Source: an uncultured Cytophagaceae bacterium (lineage in GTDB: Bacteria > Bacteroidota > Bacteroidia > Cytophagales > Spirosomataceae). From it: a DNA stretch of 64,000 nucleotides. Every line of letters begins with the position of its first letter. The first letter of the stretch is position 1. The DNA is taken from positions 27,984 to 91,983 of the forward strand of contig CAIUGL010000121.1 of NCBI GenBank assembly GCA_903898715.1, written 5' to 3'. Made by a program: the position numbers and the translations under genes. Below the pieces are notes generated by a model that made no database searches, was not told the DNA's origin, and saw only the letters and a list, made by a program, of their open reading frames with translations. This document shows positions 63,262 through 64,000 of the stretch, piece after piece.

Positions 63262-64000
63262 TTCGAAATTGCGTTCCCAACAATGGTTTGGAAAAACTGG
63301 AAAAGATGGCTTTATCTACCGTGCGTGGATGAAAAATCAAGGTATACCCGATGATTATTTTCAAGGGAAGCCGGTAATTGGAATTTGTAATACGTGGTCA
63401 GAATTGACTCCATGTAATGCGCATTTTAGAGAATTAGCGGAGTTTGTTAAGAAAGGTGTTATTGAGGCAGGCGGATTTCCAGTGGAATTTCCCGTGATGT
63501 CTTTGGGTGAAACGTTGATTAAGCCAACGGCCATGTTGTATCGCAATTTGGCGAGTATGGACGTAGAAGAGTCTATTCGCGCAAACCCAGTGGATGGTGT
63601 TGTCTTGATGTGTGGTTGTGATAAAACGACTCCTTCTCTCGTGATGGGTGCATCTAGTGTTGATTTACCTACTCTCGTTATCTCAGGTGGACCGATGATG
63701 AAAGGTAAATTTAAAGGTAAGGAAATCGGAACATCGGATGTGTGGCGTTTTGCTGAAGCCTATAAATTAGGCGAATTATCTCAAAAGGAATTTATTGAAG
63801 CGGAAGCTTGTATGGCACGTACTCCCGGACATTGTGCGGTGATGGGTACGGCTTCTACCATGGCTACGATGGTGGAAGCTTTAGGTTTGAGTTTACCTCA
63901 AAATGCGGCAATTCCTGCAGCTGACGTACGTCGTAAGGTATTGGCGCAGCATTCTGGTCGGCGAATTGTCGAGATGGTCAACGAGGATTTAAAGATGTCC
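63254..64000 (+). CDS. IlvD/Edd family dehydratase, sugar-acid type (N-terminal 249 residues, truncated by window end)
   Basis: Starts ATGAGTAATTCG at 63254 and stays open to the window edge. The sequence contains RSQQWFGKTGKDGF, GICNTWSELTPCN with the first cluster Cys, FPVMSLGETLIKPTAML, and MCGCDKTTPSLVMGA with the second, then ARTPGHCAVMGTASTMA with the third. The SELTPCN, SLGET and RNLASMDVEESIRANP wording fits the L-arabinonate/D-xylonate dehydratase branch better than branched-chain IlvD. It would dehydrate an aldonic acid to a 2-keto-3-deoxy acid with an Fe-S cluster. The overlap with the previous gene is 8 bases. Substrate not determinable. Confidence 0.85.
   Translation, partial: MSNSKLRSQQWFGKTGKDGFIYRAWMKNQGIPDDYFQGKPVIGICNTWSELTPCNAHFRELAEFVKKGVIEAGGFPVEFPVMSLGETLIKPTAMLYRNLASMDVEESIRANPVDGVVLMCGCDKTTPSLVMGASSVDLPTLVISGGPMMKGKFKGKEIGTSDVWRFAEAYKLGELSQKEFIEAEACMARTPGHCAVMGTASTMATMVEALGLSLPQNAAIPAADVRRKVLAQHSGRRIVEMVNEDLKMS

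Noticed and set aside
63254..64000. Calling the partial dehydratase ilvD of valine/isoleucine synthesis
   Set aside because: Motif wording fits the sugar-acid dehydratase branch, and no ilv genes are seen before it; the gene symbol was left empty.
1..64000. Insertion sequences, prophage, integrons, defence systems, tRNA or rRNA genes
   Set aside because: No transposase, integrase, phage or nuclease-type gene, and no cloverleaf or rRNA-like stretch, was recognised on either strand. The EVE-domain gene alone is not evidence of a defence system.

Overview
This is a chromosomal window of about 64 kb from a member of the Bacteroidota, most probably order Cytophagales (a freshwater Spirosomaceae/Aquirufa-like organism is my guess, not shown). 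The evidence: moderately AT-rich DNA (about 40% G+C by eye); Bacteroidota-type -7 promoter elements (TAnnTTTG) instead of E. coli -10 boxes; few Shine-Dalgarno sequences; and lineage-typical genes (gldC, type III glutamine synthetase, DUF5686, DUF1460, DUF2452, DUF3050, menaquinone genes). Gene density is high. I see no IS element, prophage, CRISPR array, tRNA or rRNA gene, so this is core genome rather than an accessory island.

Layout. 0-5.3 kb: the 5' end of a secreted thioredoxin-like gene, gldC, cinA, a 2-oxo-acid dehydrogenase E2, a fatty-acid desaturase, rsmE and an acidic orphan protein. 5.3-12.8 kb: nitrogen assimilation, with glutamine synthetase III and a eukaryote-like glutamine synthetase II divergently arranged, then mtaB, then a porin-ammonium transporter operon. 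13-20.9 kb: ferredoxin, LuxC-type acyl-CoA reductase, PAP2 phosphatase, trpS, DUF2461, dnaE, trxA. 20.9-31 kb: class III aminotransferase, DUF5686 protein, K+-dependent membrane pyrophosphatase, rplY, prs, aconitase. 31-40 kb: topA-folD, then a five-gene minus-strand operon (DUF2452, menB, EVE protein, secreted unknown, methyltransferase) divergent from menE. 40-46 kb: unknown, aldehyde dehydrogenase, a large predicted zincin/propeller/outer-membrane-barrel protein and a TPR lipoprotein. 46-52.3 kb: thrS-infC-rpmI-rplT, then cysteine desulfurase, XdhC and DUF3050. 52.4-54.2 kb: dnaK. 54.5-60.7 kb: a compact maltose/starch locus (GH65 phosphorylase, beta-phosphoglucomutase, secreted GH13, MFS sugar transporter). 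60.7-64 kb: DUF1460 protein, MalY/PatB aminotransferase, an unknown membrane-anchored protein and the start of a sugar-acid-type IlvD/Edd dehydratase.

How the genes work together. The nitrogen block supplies ammonium entry (porin, Amt) and assimilation (two unrelated-type glutamine synthetases). The maltose block would cut alpha-glucans outside the cytoplasm, import maltose through the MFS carrier, phosphorolyse it and convert beta-glucose-1-phosphate to glucose-6-phosphate. Cysteine desulfurase next to XdhC suggests molybdenum-cofactor sulfuration.

The most unusual things seen are: two arrays of the same degenerate heptanucleotide family, each starting at a stop codon between convergent genes; the zincin-barrel protein; a nearly identical 26-bp signal-peptide-coding segment in two otherwise unrelated secreted proteins; two intrinsic terminators buried inside the coding sequence of the convergent neighbour; and a cysteine desulfurase that must start on a non-ATG codon. 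No defence system or obviously new multi-gene system was found.
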